Positions 9,149 through 17,503 of a stretch of DNA of 64,000 nt are shown one piece after another (the first letter of the stretch is position 1; the number at the start of each line of letters is the position of its first letter). The stretch comes from Microbacteriaceae bacterium (GTDB lineage: Bacteria > Actinomycetota > Actinomycetes > Actinomycetales > Microbacteriaceae), in assembly GCA_027491295.1 (NCBI GenBank), contig JAIXWK010000003.1, positions 248,001 through 312,000 of the forward strand. Reading direction: 5' to 3'. Under the pieces are notes generated by a model. It was not told the origin of the DNA. It searched no databases and saw nothing but the letters and a program-made list of their open reading frames with translations. Made by a program: the position numbers and the translations under genes.

Positions 9149-9225
9149 TGGTGGGGCGTGCGGGACTTGAACCCGCGACCGACGGATTATGAGTCCGCTG
9201 CTCTAACCGGCTGAGCTAACGCCCC
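9149..9225 (-). tRNA. tRNA with CAU anticodon (elongator Met, or Ile2 read after lysidine modification)
   Basis: A 77-base cloverleaf including an encoded CCA end. The acceptor stem is GGGGCGT paired with ACGCCCC, the discriminator is A, the D-arm is GCTC/GAGC, the anticodon loop is CTCATAA, and the T-arm is GCGGG/CCCGC. It is not the initiator type, since the first pair is G-C. CAU can belong to elongator tRNA-Met or to tRNA-Ile2, whose C34 is changed to lysidine by TilS; the body resembles both, so I leave the identity open. It lies between the glycosyltransferase and dedA on the same strand. Confidence 0.93.
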
Positions 9226-9246
9226 ATGCGATGTGAGTAAGTCTAA

Positions 9247-10668
9247 CTATTTACGCTTACGTTTGATTCGTTTCGCGGCTTCGCTGATCTGCTCTTTAAT
9301 CTCATCCTTGAAATCACTTAGCTGCTCGCTGACTTCTTCGCGAACTTCGTTCAGCTTTTCCAAAGCGTCCTGGGACATGTCTTCTGCTCGGCGACCAATC
9401 TCGACAGCGCTGTGGCGCCAGCTTTCTAAGCGGGTACTAATCGCCTCATTGAGCTTTCCAATTGGCTCCATGTAGTCAGGAGAGTTGTCATCGGTGGTCG
9501 AACTCTCGTCGCGAATACCGACGTAGAGATTCTCAAAGATTCTGATGGTCCGCTCGATATCATGGGATTGGATTAGGTGCAGGCTGTTCTCACTCAAGCG
9601 ATCTAGTTCCTGCTGATCCGCATTCAAGATCAGTCTTAGGCGATCGGCTAGTGCATCCGCATCATCTGGTGGGAAAAGGTAACCATTATCACCATCGTGA
9701 ACCAGGTGCGGGAGGGCCATTGCATCGGCTGCAATTACCGGGCGACCAGAGGCCATAGCCTCCATTGTGGCAATCGACTGTAGCTCTGCAATCGACGGCA
9801 TCACGAAGGCTGTGCAGCGCTCATATGCCGCAGGGAGATCTTGGTCTGAGATGTGACCGGTAAAAATAACCCGATCCGCGATACCAAGGTCGGTGGCGAG
9901 TCTGGAAAGGTTCTCCCGCTCTCCCCCATCCCCAACAAGCTCCACGATGACGTTTGGGTGCTCGGTAAGTTTTGCAACCGCCTGGAGCAGAATGGGAATT
10001 CTCTTCTCGTCATCTAGACGACCGAGGAAAAGAAAACGCGGATTTTTGTTTGTTGTGGGAGTCTCATTAGCGAATCTGGAGGCATCGATGCCACAGCTAA
10101 TCGCAAGCACACCAGTCACTCCAGCCGCACTCTCCAAAAGCTCAGCTGCGCGCCTGGTAGGGGTTGTCAGGGCGTCCATCTTGCGCAGGATACGACCGGC
10201 GTCAGCCCAGGTGATTCGCATGGCGGCCTTGTGAGTGAACTTTGGAAGTAGCGAATACTTGATCAGGTTCTCGGGCATCACGTGGTTGGTCGCAATCATT
10301 CTTAGCCCTGAGCCCTTAGCCGCCTGAATCGCAAAGCGCCCCATCAAAAGATGTGACTGAATGTGAAGCGCATCAGGCTTTACCTTGCGAAGAATTTTTC
10401 TAATCTCGGAACTGAGCCCAAGTGGCTGAGTCCAGCGCAGTGTTTTGTGCTGAGGGACTCGATGGCTCCTCATGCGGTGCACCATCATCTGAGAGCCGTC
10501 ATGCATCTCGACTCGGGAACCATGGGATGAGTCGGTGCTAGCGGCAATAATGTGCACTTCGTGGCCGTGCCTTACAAGCCCAGAAGCGAGGCGCTCTGCA
10601 AACCTTGCGGCGCCATTAATGTCTGGAGCGAAGGTGTCACAAGCCATGACTACCTTGAGTTTTTCCAA
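9247..10668 (-). CDS. Glycosyltransferase family 4 with C-terminal coiled-coil tail
   Basis: A 473-residue protein. Residues 1 to about 385 form a GT-B retaining glycosyltransferase of family GT4: N-terminal DTFAPDINGAARFAERLA, a FLGRLDDEKR element and PSIAELQSIATMEAMASGRP carrying the EX7E-type site. Family members add sugars such as mannose to lipid or glycan acceptors; donor and acceptor are unknown here. The last 85 residues are an unusual, highly charged helical extension rich in Lys and Glu, ending KRIKRKRK, likely a coiled coil or a basic membrane-surface anchor. The start is TTG preceded by AGAGGT, two bases after the upstream gene's stop. Confidence 0.85.
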   Translation of the reverse strand: MEKLKVVMACDTFAPDINGAARFAERLASGLVRHGHEVHIIAASTDSSHGSRVEMHDGSQMMVHRMRSHRVPQHKTLRWTQPLGLSSEIRKILRKVKPDALHIQSHLLMGRFAIQAAKGSGLRMIATNHVMPENLIKYSLLPKFTHKAAMRITWADAGRILRKMDALTTPTRRAAELLESAAGVTGVLAISCGIDASRFANETPTTNKNPRFLFLGRLDDEKRIPILLQAVAKLTEHPNVIVELVGDGGERENLSRLATDLGIADRVIFTGHISDQDLPAAYERCTAFVMPSIAELQSIATMEAMASGRPVIAADAMALPHLVHDGDNGYLFPPDDADALADRLRLILNADQQELDRLSENSLHLIQSHDIERTIRIFENLYVGIRDESSTTDDNSPDYMEPIGKLNEAISTRLESWRHSAVEIGRRAEDMSQDALEKLNEVREEVSEQLSDFKDEIKEQISEAAKRIKRKRK

Positions 10669-10670
10669 CG

Positions 10671-11567
10671 CTAGACCTCTTGTTTATTACTTAGTTGCGG
10701 GTGAACCTTTGAAAGTATTAAAACACCCAAAACGGCAACTAATCCCGATACACCGAACCCTAGCACCTGGCCAGCGGCAGCGCTTGATGCCTCTCCCAAG
10801 ATGACAATTGCGATGCCTACCGCAACCGCGGGGTCAATCACAGTAAGTCCTGCAATCACTAAATCTGGTGGGCCGGCAGCATATGCGTTCTGCACGAACC
10901 AGCCGCCCAAAACCGCTGCGGCAAGTAGGGCAAATGTTGCCAACAAAGTCAGCCAGTTGATATCTCCCTGAATGATGCGCTGAATGACAACCTTGGCTAA
11001 AGAAGCCACAAAACCATAGAGCACACCAGCTCCAAAGATGTACTGCAGCGGTCCCACTCGACCCTTTGAGGTAGCGAACAGCACACCAAAAACCGCAACC
11101 ACGGCAATTAGCACTCCCACGACCTGCAGCAGCATTGAATCGTCCAGCTTTACCTGGGTAGCGCTAGTGGCCGTGAACAGCACAAAACCAGATACCCCAA
11201 GCATGGTTAGGGCGATTGCTCCAAAGGTTCTGGGGTCAAGCTTGACCTTGTGGATACGGGCATTCAGAATGCTGGTAATTATCAGCGCAATTGCACCGAT
11301 CGGCTGAACAACAATTAGTGGCGCTAGGGCTAGGGCCGATAGCTGAGAGACAATCGCAAGACCCATAAATATGGTTCCCGCAAGCCACCTCGGGCGACGT
11401 AAAAGGTCCAAAATCTGTTTGATATGTAGCGACTTTAGTTTGAGCTGCTTAGGTGCGTGATGTTCGGTTACAGCATCGTTTTGAAACTGCGCACCGAGTG
11501 CCAAAAAGATGGCTCCGACTACCGCCAGTGCAATTGCTATGGGGCGGGCAAGCTCTGGTTCGAACAA
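10671..11567 (-). CDS. DMT (EamA-like/NIPA-like) family membrane protein
   Basis: A highly hydrophobic protein with about nine to ten membrane segments, in the drug/metabolite transporter superfamily (segments such as PLIVVQPIGAIALIITSIL). The substrate is unknown. The ORF track starts at 11687, which would overlap def on the other strand; I prefer the in-frame TTG at 11567, because a GGGGAG ribosome site lies just before it and the protein then starts MFEPELARPIAIALAVVG, a normal beginning ahead of the first membrane helix. It is followed two bases later by the glycosyltransferase gene, suggesting an operon. Confidence 0.75.
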   Translation of the reverse strand: MFEPELARPIAIALAVVGAIFLALGAQFQNDAVTEHHAPKQLKLKSLHIKQILDLLRRPRWLAGTIFMGLAIVSQLSALALAPLIVVQPIGAIALIITSILNARIHKVKLDPRTFGAIALTMLGVSGFVLFTATSATQVKLDDSMLLQVVGVLIAVVAVFGVLFATSKGRVGPLQYIFGAGVLYGFVASLAKVVIQRIIQGDINWLTLLATFALLAAAVLGGWFVQNAYAAGPPDLVIAGLTVIDPAVAVGIAIVILGEASSAAAGQVLGFGVSGLVAVLGVLILSKVHPQLSNKQEV

Positions 11568-11630
11568 CTGCTCCCCTAACCTAAAGTCCAGCCATGACAG
11601 CCTAAAGCAACTAGTTGTGAATTCCTTGAG

Positions 11631-11642
11631 TAACCTAAATGC
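11631..11642 (+). promoter_or_regulatory. Candidate -10 element for a leaderless def transcript
   Basis: TAACCT (11631-11636) ends exactly six bases before the def GTG start, and no Shine-Dalgarno sequence is present. With normal spacing, transcription would start at the start codon. No convincing -35 is seen. This is a pattern inference. Confidence 0.4.
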
Positions 11643-12206
11643 GTGTCCATACGCCCAATAGTCATAACCGGTGATCCCGTCCTGCATGCCCGCGCGAAGG
11701 AAGTTTCAGAGATCACCGAGGACATCAAACAGCTTGTTGCGGACATGTATGAAACCATGGCGCTTGCGCCAGGTGTAGGGCTTGCCGCCACCCAGGTAGG
11801 GGTTGGACTCCGGATCTTTGTTTACGACTGGCACGATGGAGAAGCACACTACCGCGGCGAGGCTATCAACCCCAGCCTCGAGCTTTCAGCCATCAGTGAT
11901 GAGTGGCCAGACGAGGACACCGAATCCGAAGGATGCCTGTCAATACCGGGTGAACGCTACCCTCTCAAGCGAGCCGACACGGCGATCCTGCGTGCCACGA
12001 ATCTTGCGGGCGCCCAGTTCACAGTCGAAGCAAGTGGTTGGCTCGCTCGAATCTTTCAGCACGAATTCGATCACCTCGACGGTTTGCTTTACGCGGATCG
12101 ACTGCTAAAGCCATACCAGCGAGAAATCAAGAAGGTAATCAAATTCGAAGGGTGGGGCGTTCCCGGAGAGAGTTGGACTCCAGGGGTTGATTACTTAGAA
12201 CCCTAG
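11643..12206 (+). CDS. def: Peptide deformylase
   Basis: A 187-residue metalloenzyme that removes the formyl group from the N-terminal Met of new proteins. The three family motifs are present: GVGLAATQVG, EGCLSIPG (with the metal-binding Cys) and QHEFDHLDG (HExDH). The start is GTG; a nearby ATG four bases upstream is out of frame. Its 3' end overlaps the convergent azlD gene by 12 bases. Confidence 0.95.
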   Translation: MSIRPIVITGDPVLHARAKEVSEITEDIKQLVADMYETMALAPGVGLAATQVGVGLRIFVYDWHDGEAHYRGEAINPSLELSAISDEWPDEDTESEGCLSIPGERYPLKRADTAILRATNLAGAQFTVEASGWLARIFQHEFDHLDGLLYADRLLKPYQREIKKVIKFEGWGVPGESWTPGVDYLEP

Positions 12207-12494
12207 GAGTCTCAAGCCAGCCGCAGTTCCGGCTGCGGTAATGACCACGACGATGTATGGCACTCTCAGCGCAAACAGGATTGCAGCAACGCCTAGGGCC
12301 GGAACTCGAGCATCGAACTCGACTTGATTGCCGGTGACCAAGGTCTGAACCGCAACCAAAGCGGTCAACAGCACAACCGTCACACGCTCACTGAATGCTC
12401 TAATGCCATCGGTAATCCACTTTTGAGGAATCAAATAGCCAAGCATTTTCCAGCTAAACACAGCCAAGGATGCGATGATCACGGTGAGGGTCAC
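12195..12494 (-). CDS. azlD: AzlD family branched-chain amino acid exporter small subunit
   Basis: A 99-residue membrane protein with about four hydrophobic segments, the small partner of AzlC in an exporter for branched-chain (and related) amino acids. The ORF-track version begins at 12629 inside azlC and is too long; I use the GTG at 12494, giving MTLTVIIASLAVFSWKML, which overlaps the azlC stop as GTGA. That overlap suggests translational coupling and a fixed subunit ratio. The end overlaps def by 12 bases on the opposite strand. Confidence 0.85.
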   Translation of the reverse strand: MTLTVIIASLAVFSWKMLGYLIPQKWITDGIRAFSERVTVVLLTALVAVQTLVTGNQVEFDARVPALGVAAILFALRVPYIVVVITAAGTAAGLRLLGF

Positions 12495-13129
12495 TTGGAC
12501 CTCCCGGGAACAAGCGCTACAAGAACTGTTAGCAATACCGGCACACCGGCTGGCAGGAAGAGTGAGCAAACAACCGCTACCAGTGCTGCTGCCAAGGCCA
12601 GCACTTTGTTGTCCTTTAGCTTTGGCCAAACAAGCCCTAAGAAAGCAGCTGCAGCTGCAGCGTCAAGGCCCCAGGTCTCGGCAGACCCCAAGAAGTCACC
12701 GGCCAGTGCTCCCAGCAGGGTTGCTAGATTCCAGAAAACGAATACTGCAATGCCAGTAGCCCAAAAACCGTACCGCTGCGACTTGAGATCAGATTGAGCT
12801 GCGGAAACACCATTCGATTCATCAATGCTGAGCTGCGCAGCAATTACTTTCATCAAGCCCCTGGGGGACAAAACACTGTTCAAGCGCATGGCGTAGAAGC
12901 CATTTCTCACCCCAAGCAGCCAAGAAGACGTGATTGCCGAGATCGGAGCCCCGCCACCAGCTAGGACACCAATAAAGGCAAATTGACTGCCTCCGGAAAA
13001 CATCAAAATGCTCAGCAACATGATTGATAGCAGGTCTAGACCGGCAACGGCAGCGAGAGCACCAAATGAGATTCCATAGAGGCCAGTGGCTAGACCAACT
13101 GAGATGGATGTGGAAAGAACTCGCTTCAT
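12491..13129 (-). CDS. azlC: AzlC family branched-chain amino acid exporter large subunit
   Basis: A membrane protein of about 212 residues with the AzlC pattern GLYGISFGALAAVAGL and MFSGGSQFAFIGVLAGGG near the N-terminus and several later hydrophobic segments. Together with AzlD it exports branched-chain amino acids or analogues. The track start (13171) lies inside tRNA-Asn; the ATG at 13129 (MKRVLSTSISVGL), with an AGGA ribosome site, is the better start. It begins 15 bases after the tRNA and likely shares its transcript. Confidence 0.87.
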   Translation of the reverse strand: MKRVLSTSISVGLATGLYGISFGALAAVAGLDLLSIMLLSILMFSGGSQFAFIGVLAGGGAPISAITSSWLLGVRNGFYAMRLNSVLSPRGLMKVIAAQLSIDESNGVSAAQSDLKSQRYGFWATGIAVFVFWNLATLLGALAGDFLGSAETWGLDAAAAAAFLGLVWPKLKDNKVLALAAALVAVVCSLFLPAGVPVLLTVLVALVPGRSK

Positions 13130-13144
13130 ACGATTCCTAAAATT

Positions 13145-13220
13145 TGGCTCCCCGGCTTGGACTCGAACCAAGAACCTATCGGTTAACAGCCGATTGCTCT
13201 GCCAATTGAGCTACCGAGGA
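13145..13220 (-). tRNA. tRNA-Asn (GUU)
   Basis: A 76-base cloverleaf including encoded CCA. The acceptor TCCTCGG pairs with CCGGGGA (one G-T wobble), the D-arm is GCTC/GAGC, and the anticodon loop CTGTTAA carries GTT for asparagine. The T-arm is CTTGG/CCAAG. It lies 15 bases ahead of azlC on the same strand and downstream of dnaG. Confidence 0.96.
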
Positions 13221-13260
13221 TTAGCGTCCTAAGACGCCTGAGAAAGATTAGCAGAAAAAA

Positions 13261-15078
13261 CTATGACATGTAAGTTCTGCGTTCGGCCTCAAGTTCAACT
13301 AATTGTCGCTGAACTTGCGAGTAGGCCTCTGCCTGGGTAGCCATGTCAATACGCTTGAGTGCCGCTAGCAGGTCATTCTTTTCGCGAGCCAAAGCCTGCA
13401 GCATCGCGCCGTTTACAACGCCCCTGCAGTACTTCTGCAAATCTGCATCGTTAGCTGCTGGAAGTTCCGCCAGAGCGAGAGCCCGCAGGAGATCTAGCTG
13501 TTCACCGGATAGCTCGTTTGCCAGTTGATTCACCCAGTCGCTTGAGTTCAGCTGACTAGAGATGCGACTTGCAGCTTCTGCGACGCCAGCTAGTTCCGCT
13601 TGGGTAAAGCCTGCTCCGACAATTCTGGTGATTCGCTCTGCGTTGAAAGACTGCGGACGTTGCACCAGGACTTCGAGAACCTGGCGCTCAAACTTTGTAG
13701 CTGGGGTTTGCTCAACCGGCTTTGGCGCGCTAGTTCGAATCTGTTCCACTCGCTGCCCAACCTGCTGTCTGCCGACTTGAGCAATCAGCTGAGAGACCTC
13801 GGAGATTTCAAGCGAAACCCAATCTGCCAATTGCCTGGTGTAGCCGGCACGTAATGCCGGATCAACAATTTCTGCAACAACAGGCGCCGCTGCCCTGGCA
13901 GCCGCAGCACGAGAGTCGAGGTCATTGAGCGAGAATTTGCCAATCCGGTGGCGAATCACGAATTCAAATAGTGGCTTTCGCGCCTCTAGCATTTGCCCAA
14001 TAGCGCCATCTCCTCGCTGCTGGCGAAGATCTGATGGGTCTAAGCCTTCAGGACCGGACGCGACAAAGGTAAGGGCATTGAACTTGGAAGTATCGCCATA
14101 GACCCTGAGGGCGGCCTTCTCCCCCGCAGCATCTGGGTCAAAGGTAAACACCACTGCGGCTGGGTCTTCGGAAGTGCCAAAAAGCCGGTTGATTATCTTG
14201 ATGTGATCCTCGCCAAAAGCCGTGCCGCAAGTGGCAACAGCATTGGGGAATCCCGCTAGGTGGCAGGCCATCACATCGGTATAGCCCTCCACCACAATGA
14301 TCTCTTTGCGCTTAATGATCTCTTTGCGGGCTAGATCAAGGCCGTAGAGCACCGAACCCTTGTGGTAGACCGGCGTCTCAGGAGTGTTAAGGTACTTAGG
14401 CCCCTGGTCGTCCTCGTAAAGCTTCCGCGCACCAAAGCCCAGCACCTGCGAGTTTGAGTCTCGAATGGGCCAAAGCACGCGGCCGCGGAATCGGTCGTAA
14501 CCGCCTTTATCGCTCGCCATAGCAAGCCCTGCGGTGATTGCCTCTTCTACGGTGAAACCCTTTGCCTTGAGGTGATCAAGTAATCCCTGCCAACCCTTTG
14601 GCGCATAACCGATGCCAAACTGAGAAATCGCCTTTTGGTCAAAGCCTCTAGAGGCAAGAAATTTGACCGCGGTTTCGCCCTCGCTGGATTGCAGCTGCTC
14701 GCTGAAAAAAGCACTGGCCTCTTGGTTGGCTGCCAAAAGCCTGGCACGACCACTTGATTCTTGAGTGCTTCCCTCATCGTAGGTGAGTTGAAAGCCTGAC
14801 TTCTCGGCAAGCTTCTCGATTGCCTCGGTGAAACCTACGTGCTCGATTTCTTGAATGAACTTATAGACGTCTCCACCAGCACCGCAACCGAAGCAGTGGT
14901 AAAAAGCTGGAGCTGATCGAACGTTAAAGCTTGGACTCTTCTCGGAGTGAAAAGGACACAAACCCTTGAAAGATCCTGCGCTAGCTGGCTTTAGCGAGAC
15001 GTATCCAGCAACAACCTCAACGATGTCGAGTTTGGCTTTTAGCTCTTCAACATCACTCTGTCTCACCCGGCCGGCCAT
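13261..15078 (-). CDS. dnaG: DNA primase
   Basis: A 605-residue primase that makes RNA primers at the replication fork. The N-terminal zinc finger is visible as CPFHSEKSPSFNV and HCFGCGAGGDVYKF; the TOPRIM core follows (EGYTDVMACHLAG, then FTFDPDAAGEKAALR). The C-terminal third is helical and should contact the DnaB helicase. Length is normal. It follows dgt closely (9 bases), as in other actinobacteria where dgt and dnaG are neighbours. Confidence 0.97.
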   Translation of the reverse strand: MAGRVRQSDVEELKAKLDIVEVVAGYVSLKPASAGSFKGLCPFHSEKSPSFNVRSAPAFYHCFGCGAGGDVYKFIQEIEHVGFTEAIEKLAEKSGFQLTYDEGSTQESSGRARLLAANQEASAFFSEQLQSSEGETAVKFLASRGFDQKAISQFGIGYAPKGWQGLLDHLKAKGFTVEEAITAGLAMASDKGGYDRFRGRVLWPIRDSNSQVLGFGARKLYEDDQGPKYLNTPETPVYHKGSVLYGLDLARKEIIKRKEIIVVEGYTDVMACHLAGFPNAVATCGTAFGEDHIKIINRLFGTSEDPAAVVFTFDPDAAGEKAALRVYGDTSKFNALTFVASGPEGLDPSDLRQQRGDGAIGQMLEARKPLFEFVIRHRIGKFSLNDLDSRAAAARAAAPVVAEIVDPALRAGYTRQLADWVSLEISEVSQLIAQVGRQQVGQRVEQIRTSAPKPVEQTPATKFERQVLEVLVQRPQSFNAERITRIVGAGFTQAELAGVAEAASRISSQLNSSDWVNQLANELSGEQLDLLRALALAELPAANDADLQKYCRGVVNGAMLQALAREKNDLLAALKRIDMATQAEAYSQVQRQLVELEAERRTYMS

Positions 15079-15087
15079 AGTGGAATC

Positions 15088-16347
15088 CTAAGCCTTTAGC
15101 TTCTGGTGCAAAGCGATTGCTGCGGGGTCAGTTAGTGAGGCCACCTGATCCACGATTACTCGCTTCCGAGCCTGATCACTTGATGCCTGAGCCCAGGCCT
15201 CGGCGCTGATTGAATCGAGGTGCTGTGCTCCGGTTTCCAATAGCCGATCTGCCAATTCAATTAGCAACTCGCGCTGATCTTCGTAGTAACTCTGACGTGA
15301 ATTGTGGGTCATTACCTGCGAGGCAACAATGCCCTTCAATACCGCAATCTCGGATTTCACCTTGGATGGAATGATGACTCCGGCGCGGTAACGGGTAAGG
15401 CTCGCCCTGGATGCATTCTCCAAAATCGAATCAGTAGTCCTAGATACAAACGATCCAATCAGGTCAGATGTCAGGTTTTTGAGCTGCGCCAGCGACCGAG
15501 GTGAGCCATCAAAGCTGTAAAGCCAGTAGTGACTGTCCTGCAGCAGATCGAAGGCTTCCTCAAGCTGCACCCTGTCCAGCATGCCGCCTGACCATTTGCC
15601 AACCTCTTCAATCAGCTGGTTCCTGGCGCTTGGATCTGAAATGGCGGAGGGGTCTATAAAACCTTCGACGATTGCGTCTTCAAAGTCGTGCACGGAATAA
15701 GCCACATCATCGGCAAAGTCCATGATCTGAGCCTCAACACACTTAGCGCCCTCTGGGGCATTGTGCCGCATCCAGTGAAAGACCTCTAGATCGTCCTCGT
15801 ATGTGCCGAACTTTACCGAGTTGCCAAAATCTTGGGCTTGGGAAAGCCGCCACGGGTATTTGGTGGCAGCATCCAGCGATGCTCTTGTGAGGTTCAAGCC
15901 CCGCGAATGACCTTGGTCGTCATAGATCTTAGGTTCAAGCCTGGTGAGGATTCGGAAGGTTTGGGCATTTCCCTCAAAGCCCCCAATATCAGCAGCCCAG
16001 AAGTTCAAAGCCGACTCACCGTTGTGACCAAATGCCGGGTGACCTAGATCGTGAGCCAAGCAGGCCATGTCAACCAGATCCGGGTCAACACCCAGGACCG
16101 ATGCAAGCTCTCGACCCACCTGCGCCACCTCAAGCGAGTGAGTAAGTCGAGTTCTTGCAAAATCTCCAGATGATGGGGAAAGCACCTGGGTCTTAGCGCT
16201 TAGGCGCCTAAATGCTGCGGCGTGAAGCACTCTGGCGCGATCGCGAGCGAACTCGCCTCTGCGAAGCATCGAAGACCTTGGTTGCGCGATAAACCGCTCC
16301 CGGTCGAATTCTTCGTAACCGGGTTCGATGGGCGTAACTGGCTTCAA
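15088..16347 (-). CDS. dgt: Deoxyguanosinetriphosphate triphosphohydrolase-like protein (HD domain)
   Basis: A 419-residue HD-domain dNTPase that splits dNTPs into deoxynucleoside and triphosphate. Motifs: RRLSAKTQV, LTHSLEVAQVGRELA (first metal His) and LAHDLGHPAFGHNGE (HD pair), then FADDVAYSVHDFEDA. The start abuts the dusB stop with no gap, and dnaG follows, giving dusB-dgt-dnaG in one transcript. Confidence 0.93.
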   Translation of the reverse strand: MKPVTPIEPGYEEFDRERFIAQPRSSMLRRGEFARDRARVLHAAAFRRLSAKTQVLSPSSGDFARTRLTHSLEVAQVGRELASVLGVDPDLVDMACLAHDLGHPAFGHNGESALNFWAADIGGFEGNAQTFRILTRLEPKIYDDQGHSRGLNLTRASLDAATKYPWRLSQAQDFGNSVKFGTYEDDLEVFHWMRHNAPEGAKCVEAQIMDFADDVAYSVHDFEDAIVEGFIDPSAISDPSARNQLIEEVGKWSGGMLDRVQLEEAFDLLQDSHYWLYSFDGSPRSLAQLKNLTSDLIGSFVSRTTDSILENASRASLTRYRAGVIIPSKVKSEIAVLKGIVASQVMTHNSRQSYYEDQRELLIELADRLLETGAQHLDSISAEAWAQASSDQARKRVIVDQVASLTDPAAIALHQKLKA

Positions 16348-17502
16348 CTACCCTCCCGAGACTGAAAGCTCTGCCTCTTGCAGTTGCAAGCGGTGTGAGC
16401 TGCTGAGCTCACGAGACTGGAGCCAGTTCTCTGGCAAGGCACAGCTCTTTACGGAACCGAGCCTACCTCTTGGGCCCTCGGCGTCATCGCCCGGGTATGG
16501 AATCTCTCTTTCCAAGTCTCCAAGAAGCTGTGCCATGTGATTCAGCGACTCGACCTGGGCTAACGCAGCTCTAAAATCGCCACCGACTGGGTAACCCTTG
16601 AAATACCAAGCGACATGCTTACGAATGTCGCGACAGGCCCTGCCTTCATCCTCAAAATATTCGACCAAGAGTTCGGTATGACGAACAAAGGCGTCTGCCA
16701 CCTCACCCAAAGTAGGCATCACGATGTCGACGCTTGGGTTTTTATCGCCCTGCAGATAAGAGGCAATTGCCTTCTCGAGATCCGCAAACAACCATGGTCG
16801 TCCAAGGCAGCCACGTCCAACCACAACACCGTCTACTCCGGTTTGCTCCATCATCCGAACCGCATCTTGAGCGGACCAGATATCGCCATTTCCTAAAACC
16901 TGGACATCCGGTAGCTCTGCGCGCAGCTTTGCAATTGCGTCCCAGTCAGCGATCCCCGAGTAGTACTCCTCGGCTGTTCTGCCGTGGAGAGCAACCGCGG
17001 CAACGCCTGCGTCTCGTGCGGCCTTTCCGGCATCCAAATAGGTCAGGTGATCAGAGTCGATGCCCTTGCGCATTTTTACGGTTACTGGAATGTCACCAGC
17101 GGCATTCACGGCGGCTTTTACGATCGCATCAAAAAGATCCGACTTCCAAGGCAGAGCTGCTCCCCCGCCTTTACGGGTTACTTTCGGAACTGGGCAACCA
17201 AAATTCAGATCGATGTGATCTGCTCGGTCCTCGGCAACCAACATGGTCACGGCATTTGCAATGGTCTTTGGATCAACACCGTAGAGCTGCACCGAGCGAA
17301 TATCCTCAGACTCGTGGTGACCGATAAGTCTCATCGACTCTGGAGTTCGCTCCACGAGAGCTCTGGAAGTAACCATCTCGGATACGAACAAACCGCCGCC
17401 ATATTCACGGCAGAGCCTGCGGTAAGCGGTGTTGGTAATTCCAGCCATAGGTGCTAAAACCACCGGTATGGCAATCTCGTGCTTGCCGTACTTCAGAGAC
17501 AA
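16348..17502 (-). CDS. dusB: tRNA-dihydrouridine synthase
   Basis: A 384-residue FMN-dependent enzyme reducing uridine to dihydrouridine in tRNA D-loops. It shows APMAGITNTAYRRLCREYGG, the DLNFGCPVPKVTRKGGGAAL motif with the catalytic Cys, KMRKGIDSDH and NGDIWSAQDA. The short C-terminal extension after the helical domain (serine-rich, LQLQEAELSVSGG) is unremarkable. It lies one base after glyS. Confidence 0.93.
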   Translation of the reverse strand: MSLKYGKHEIAIPVVLAPMAGITNTAYRRLCREYGGGLFVSEMVTSRALVERTPESMRLIGHHESEDIRSVQLYGVDPKTIANAVTMLVAEDRADHIDLNFGCPVPKVTRKGGGAALPWKSDLFDAIVKAAVNAAGDIPVTVKMRKGIDSDHLTYLDAGKAARDAGVAAVALHGRTAEEYYSGIADWDAIAKLRAELPDVQVLGNGDIWSAQDAVRMMEQTGVDGVVVGRGCLGRPWLFADLEKAIASYLQGDKNPSVDIVMPTLGEVADAFVRHTELLVEYFEDEGRACRDIRKHVAWYFKGYPVGGDFRAALAQVESLNHMAQLLGDLEREIPYPGDDAEGPRGRLGSVKSCALPENWLQSRELSSSHRLQLQEAELSVSGG

Positions 17503-17503
17503 G

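Noticed and set aside
13221-13260. GCGTC-TTAG-GACGC hairpin between dnaG and tRNA-Asn as a terminator
   Set aside because: The T-run lies upstream of the stem, not after it; more likely a chance repeat or processing structure.
16734-17327. 197-residue ORF on the plus strand opposite dusB
   Set aside because: Arg/Pro/His-rich shadow translation of the dusB coding strand, with no family resemblance and no independent ribosome site.
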